Program-made: the position numbers and the translations under genes
Source: Acorus gramineus
Lineage: Eukaryota > Streptophyta > Magnoliopsida > Acorales > Acoraceae
DNA: 64,000 nt
Assembly (NCBI GenBank): GCA_030737835.1
Contig: CM060855.1
Location: 15,629,438-15,693,437 of the forward strand
Reading direction: 5' to 3'
Shown here: positions 60,491 through 64,000 of the stretch, piece after piece
Layout of the letters: each line of letters starts with the position of its first letter
Numbering within the stretch: position 1 is the first letter of the stretch
Notes under the pieces: model-generated
Database searches by the model: none
What the model saw: only the letters and a program-made list of their open reading frames with translations
Told to the model about the DNA's origin: nothing

Positions 60491-60940
60491 AAAATACATC
60501 AAATAAAAAATATCAGAGAGATTGAGTCATTATATCACAAAGAACTAATGAATAAACGAACTAAAGGACGGTGAGAGACATGTACTGTTCGCAAACGAGG
60601 ATTAAAAATTTTTTTTTTTTTTAAAGTAAATTTTGATATTAATTTATGTAAGAAACATATTTTTGTTAAATTCTTTAAAAAAATATTTTTTTATATGATA
60701 AAAATTAAAAATGTTAAATGCATGATTCTGATAAAAAAATTCACAAAAAAAAATTAAATGAAAATAAAGCGGTTACTGACATATGGTAATCATCATTTAA
60801 AAGAACTATATTCCTTTTTATGACCTACCATGTGAAAGAACAACCTCATAAAAAATATTTCTATATTCGGTTATGGATAGTTAGTAAGTTAAGAAAATGA
60901 ATTTTTTTTATAAATTTAATCAAGGTATTTTCAGTCAAGA
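60491..60940. other. Unit 2 intron-like DNA, no gene
   Basis: Matches unit 1 intron 1 (35415-36260) in several blocks, such as GTGAGAGACATGTA and GACATATGGTAATCAT, without the two MITEs of unit 1. Similarity fades at about 60890-60940, where the Copia element begins. Confidence 0.5.
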
Positions 60941-61270
60941 GTGTAGTTTTTATGACACAATTGAAGGCACAGTGGAGCGATTGTGAAATAAATTTATTTC
61001 TGAATTTGATTGTTTTCTCTCTCTTGATGAAAAATAAAAAAAGATGTGAAATATATAGAAAATACTTTTCAATAAAATTATCACCGTCGTCCGTGGATGT
61101 AGGCAATTTATTGAACCACGTAAATTCTTTATTTTTTGTGTGATTGTTTATTTGATTTGTTTGTCTTCTTTCTCAAACCATTAAACTTAGATCTATTTTG
61201 AAAGGTTTTTCGCAACAAATTGGTATCAGAGCTTAGAGTTTTTTTTCTTTCTAAATACTAAGATTTTTCC

Positions 61271-62341
61271 TTGGTGAGATTTAGAGGTTCTTTGATTGGA
61301 TATGAGATTCCATTGCTTAGATCTATGGTTTCTCTGAGTGAATCTAGAATATTTTTTAAAATTCTAAGGTTTTGTTCATTCAAGAGAAATTCAAAAATTG
61401 CAAGGGTTTCGTACGCGGGGTTCGATGTTGAGAAATTCGATAGAAAGATTAACTTCGGGCTCTGGCAAGTCCAAGTTAAGGATGTCTTAATCCAACAAGG
61501 TCTTCACAAGGTGTTAGACGGGAAGGGGAAAAAGCCGAGTTTGATAAAGGATGATGATTGGGATGACTATGACCTTCAGGCGTGCAGTATCATTCATTTG
61601 TGTCTGGCAAATGATATCTTACACAATGCATCGACGGAGAAGTTTGCAGCGGCTCTCTGGTTGAAGGTAGAGAGTCTATACATGACGAAGTCCTTGACTA
61701 GTTGTTTTTACTTGAAGAGAGAACTCTATACACTACGGATGAAAGAAATTGCATCTATTGCAGAACATCTTAATATATTCACTAGACTAGCTTCTGAACT
61801 AGAGAATATGGAAAAAAAAATGTATGATGAAGACCAAGCTCTAATGCTCTTATATTCTCTTCCTAATTCCCTTGAGTATCTTATGACGACGTTGCTCTAT
61901 GAGAAGGACATTGTTGAACTGGAGACCATCACGGCAACGCTTCTATCGCATGAGATAAGGAAGAAGGGTTCTGATAGTGACTCACAGGTAGATGATCTAT
62001 TTGTGAGAGAAAGAACAGATGAGAGGGGATCTGAAAGAAATAAATTCAGATCCAAGTCCAAGAAGCGGGAGATTAGGTGTTATAAGTGTCAAAAGAAAGG
62101 GTATATGAGGAAGAATTGTCCTAAATTCAATCGACAGAACAAGGGAAAGAAGATTGAGGAGGCTAGCATAGCTGAATCTGGTTCTGATGATGCGGAGAAT
62201 GTCTTGTCAGTTGTTTTTTTATTCACAGTCCAAAGGTGTGTAGATCCTAGACTCGAGGTGCTCCTTTCACATGTGTCCCAATCGGGACTAGTTCGTCCAT
62301 TATCAGGAGGTCGATGGTGGTTCTGTTTTGATGGGCAATAA
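61271..62341 (+). pseudogene. Copia gag (with UBN2-type domain and altered zinc knuckle)
   Basis: 356-aa open frame. From about residue 50 it has the Tnt1-type gag pattern (FDVEKFDRKINFGLWQVQVK, then LWLKVESLYMTKSL and a Leu-rich central part). The zinc knuckle near residue 270 reads CYKCQKKGYMRKNC: the usual zinc-binding His is Tyr, so it is probably defective. The last 40 residues lie out of frame relative to the protease region. Confidence 0.8.
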
Positions 62342-62964
62342 CATGGCCTGTAAAACAGTCGGTAAGGGTTTGATCAAGGTGAAGATGCATGATGGGGTCG
62401 TGAGAACATTGACAGAGGTGAGACATGTTCCAGAACTGAAGAAGAACCTTATTTCCCTTGGCACATTGGACTCTAATGTGTAAAATTTCTCAGCCTATGG
62501 TGGAGTCCTGAAGGTGATTTATGACGCCTTGGTGGTGATGAAAGCCAACCGAGCTGGCAAGTTATATATTCTCTCGGACAATACTATGACTGGTAGAGTT
62601 TTGGTGTCTACATCAAGCGACAATGGCCTCTCGCTTACACAGTTGTGGCATATGCACCTTGGGCATATGAGCAAGAGAGGGATGTCGAAGCTATGCAAGC
62701 GAGGCTTGTTGAAGGGTTTGACAGATGAGAAGATTGACTTCTATGAACATTGCATTTTCAGCAAGTTAAATTCAGCACATCAATTCACACGGTCAAGGAC
62801 ACTCTAGATTACATCCATTCGGATGTATGGGTTCCATTGAAGGTTCTATCGAAAGGCGGAGCAAGGTACTTTGTCACTTTTATTGATAATTACTCTCATT
62901 ATGTATGGATTTATATGATGAAGAATAAGGATGAGGTGTTTGAGATCTTCAATAAATGGAAGGT
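62342..62964 (+). pseudogene. Copia protease remnant, pre-integrase and integrase N-part
   Basis: 62342-62480 reads [14 protein letters not shown] and [20 protein letters not shown], the segment after the protease. A stop ends this frame; 62514-62807 then carries GAG-pre-integrase (LWHMHLGHMSKRGM) and 62750-62964 the integrase core start (YIHSDVWVPL, ARYFVTFIDNYSHYVWIYMM) in another frame. Forward similarity stops at about 62964. Confidence 0.75.
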
Positions 62965-63500
62965 GTGTTGAATGTAACATCTCTGCTATTCACGAACTTG
63001 CATTCCTCAGGGTACCATATCGATATCCCTTAACGCCCTCTGTGTATCCCAAGAAGATCATCTTCTTTGCCCTTGGATCAATCGTACTTTCTTTGATGTG
63101 AAAGTAAACAAAGCATCCAAAGACCCTCAACACATTGTAATCTACAGGCTTCCCCAACAAACTTCTCAATAGGAGTCTTGCACTCTATAGTTATTGATGG
63201 AGATCTATTCACAGGATATCATGTTGTGTTGACCGCTTCAGCTCAAAGCTCTCTACCCAAACCTGTGTTGGATAACATGCATATTTCCCTTTCAAGTAGG
63301 GTCTTGTTCATCTGCTCTGTCACTCCATTTTGTTGGGGTGTGTTCTTCATCGTGAAATGCCCGGTGATATTGTTGACCTTACAAAACTCCAAGAAAGGTC
63401 CATAGGTGTATTCTCCACCATTGTCGGTCCTCAATTGCCTGACCCTCCTTCTCGTTTGATTTTCCAACAACATAAGTCTGCTTTTCAAACTTCTAGTAAG
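62965..63500 (-). pseudogene. Inverted segment: Copia integrase middle and C-part on the minus strand
   Basis: On the minus strand the frame reads LLENQTRRRVRQLRTDNGGE, then the NTPQQNGV motif of the integrase core, and continues (in shifted frame) through PRAKKMIFLGYTEGVKGY-type residues near 63020-63110. The 5' end of this piece abuts the RT-proximal forward sequence and its 3' end abuts the forward integrase start, so the piece was flipped in place. Confidence 0.75.
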
Positions 63501-63534
63501 CATAGTGATTTGTCTAGGAGGGATGATGGATGAT

Positions 63535-64000
63535 GCTATTAATGTTGAGTTGAAAACTCTCATAGGCCCTTTTGCAGAGGTTGATGAAGAGGTTCTGGAA
63601 CAACAAAAACCACAGCAACAGTCCTTAGTGGAAGGCAGATCCAGAAGGACGCACCGGGCACCAATATGATATGGGTTCAAGGACACTATGGCGTACACAC
63701 TAACCATCGATGGTGATGAACCGTTTCACTAAAAAAAATAGCAAAAGATTCCTCTTGCAGATAATGGAAATTAACCATGGAGGAGGAGATGAAGTCTCTT
63801 CATAATAATCAGACTTGGGTACTTAAAAAACTACCTAAGGGGAAGCGGGCCATATGGTGCAAATGGTTGTACAAGAAGAAGGAAGTCTCTCCAGAGTGTA
63901 GAGGCACAAGGTATAAGGTGAAGGGGTAGACTACAATGAGATATTTCACTTGTTGTTAAGCATACATTCATCCATGTTTTGTTGGGGATTGTAGTACAAT
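63535..64000 (+). pseudogene. Copia linker and start of reverse transcriptase
   Basis: Forward orientation resumes: after an E/Q-rich linker (DEEVLEQQKPQQQSLVEG) and the RRTHRAP motif with a stop, the block TWVLKKLPKGKRAIWCKWLY (63810-63875) is the conserved opening of the Copia RT domain. Frame changes and a TAG at about 63928 follow. The rest is beyond the window. Confidence 0.75.

Larger units (their letters stand above)
39735..60900. repeat. Segmental tandem duplication, unit 2
   Basis: This is the second copy of the approximately 23-kb unit and begins directly where unit 1 ends. Its backbone is broken by an LTR element (39907-41735), a long-TIR element (41756-45475), a LINE (48386-54190) and MITEs. 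A stretch matching 16640-16815 of unit 1 is absent. That deletion is flanked in unit 1 by two copies of AACAAGACCCTTCA, so slippage between them is a simple explanation. The right part is disturbed by a Copia element, so the true end lies outside or was lost. Confidence 0.8.
60941..64000 (+). mobile_element. Degenerate Copia retrotransposon (Tnt1-type), incomplete at window end
   Basis: The primer-binding site TTGGTATCAGAGC (61220-61232) follows a CA at 61217 that would end the 5' LTR; the LTR start is uncertain, near 60941. Downstream in Copia order: gag with a zinc knuckle, protease region, pre-integrase zinc region (LWHMHLGHMSKRGMSKL), integrase core, an inverted segment, then the start of the Copia reverse transcriptase (63770-63930). 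Many stops and frame changes make it inactive. The 3' LTR lies outside. Confidence 0.85.

Overview
This is a window of plant nuclear DNA. It shows long AT-rich introns with GT-AG borders, a plant-type DExH-box helicase, receptor-like proteins with leucine-rich repeats, the symbiosis protein VAPYRIN, and plant transposons (Tnt1-type Copia, an RNase H-bearing LINE, MULE-type elements and MITEs). The very GC-rich single-exon VAPYRIN gene inside AT-rich DNA suggests a monocot or an early-diverging angiosperm, but this is only a guess. VAPYRIN is normally kept by plants that form arbuscular mycorrhiza, so the host probably does too.

Layout. 1-1321: upstream DNA with a 22-bp inverted repeat. 1322-12988 (+): a 19-exon DExH1/DExH3-like RNA helicase; the inferred exons join in frame to 1158 aa. 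13837-15453 (-): an intact 538-aa VAPYRIN-type MSP/ankyrin protein. From about 16475 to about 60.9 kb the DNA is one ancient segmental tandem duplication: unit 1 (16475-39734) and unit 2 (39735-about 60900). Each unit carries a receptor-like protein (RLP) gene on the minus strand at its far end, and each has taken up a different set of transposons since the duplication. The RLP of unit 1 can be read as a complete three-exon, 744-aa gene. The RLP of unit 2 keeps an intact large 3' exon, but its upstream exons are decayed and its 5' part is displaced by a degenerate Copia element that runs off the window.

Insertions. Unit 1 only: a 835-bp MULE-like element with inverted subterminal arrays, a Tourist-like MITE, a palindromic MITE, a 3.5-kb MULE-like element carrying a plant-mobile-domain-like fragment and a 91-bp tandem array, and a 2.1-kb element with tandem arrays and a nested MITE. 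Unit 2 only: a short non-autonomous LTR element with an ORF of 13-aa repeats, a 3.7-kb long-TIR element 20 bp away, and a nearly full-length 5.8-kb LINE. For many of these the other unit holds a recognisable unfilled site, so the window records its own insertion history.

The single-copy genes (helicase, VAPYRIN) are unrelated in function. The RLP pair is the only gene family here and is the probable substrate for gene conversion and birth-and-death evolution. All exon borders were read by eye from splice motifs, reading frame and recalled family conservation; no search or transcript data were available.
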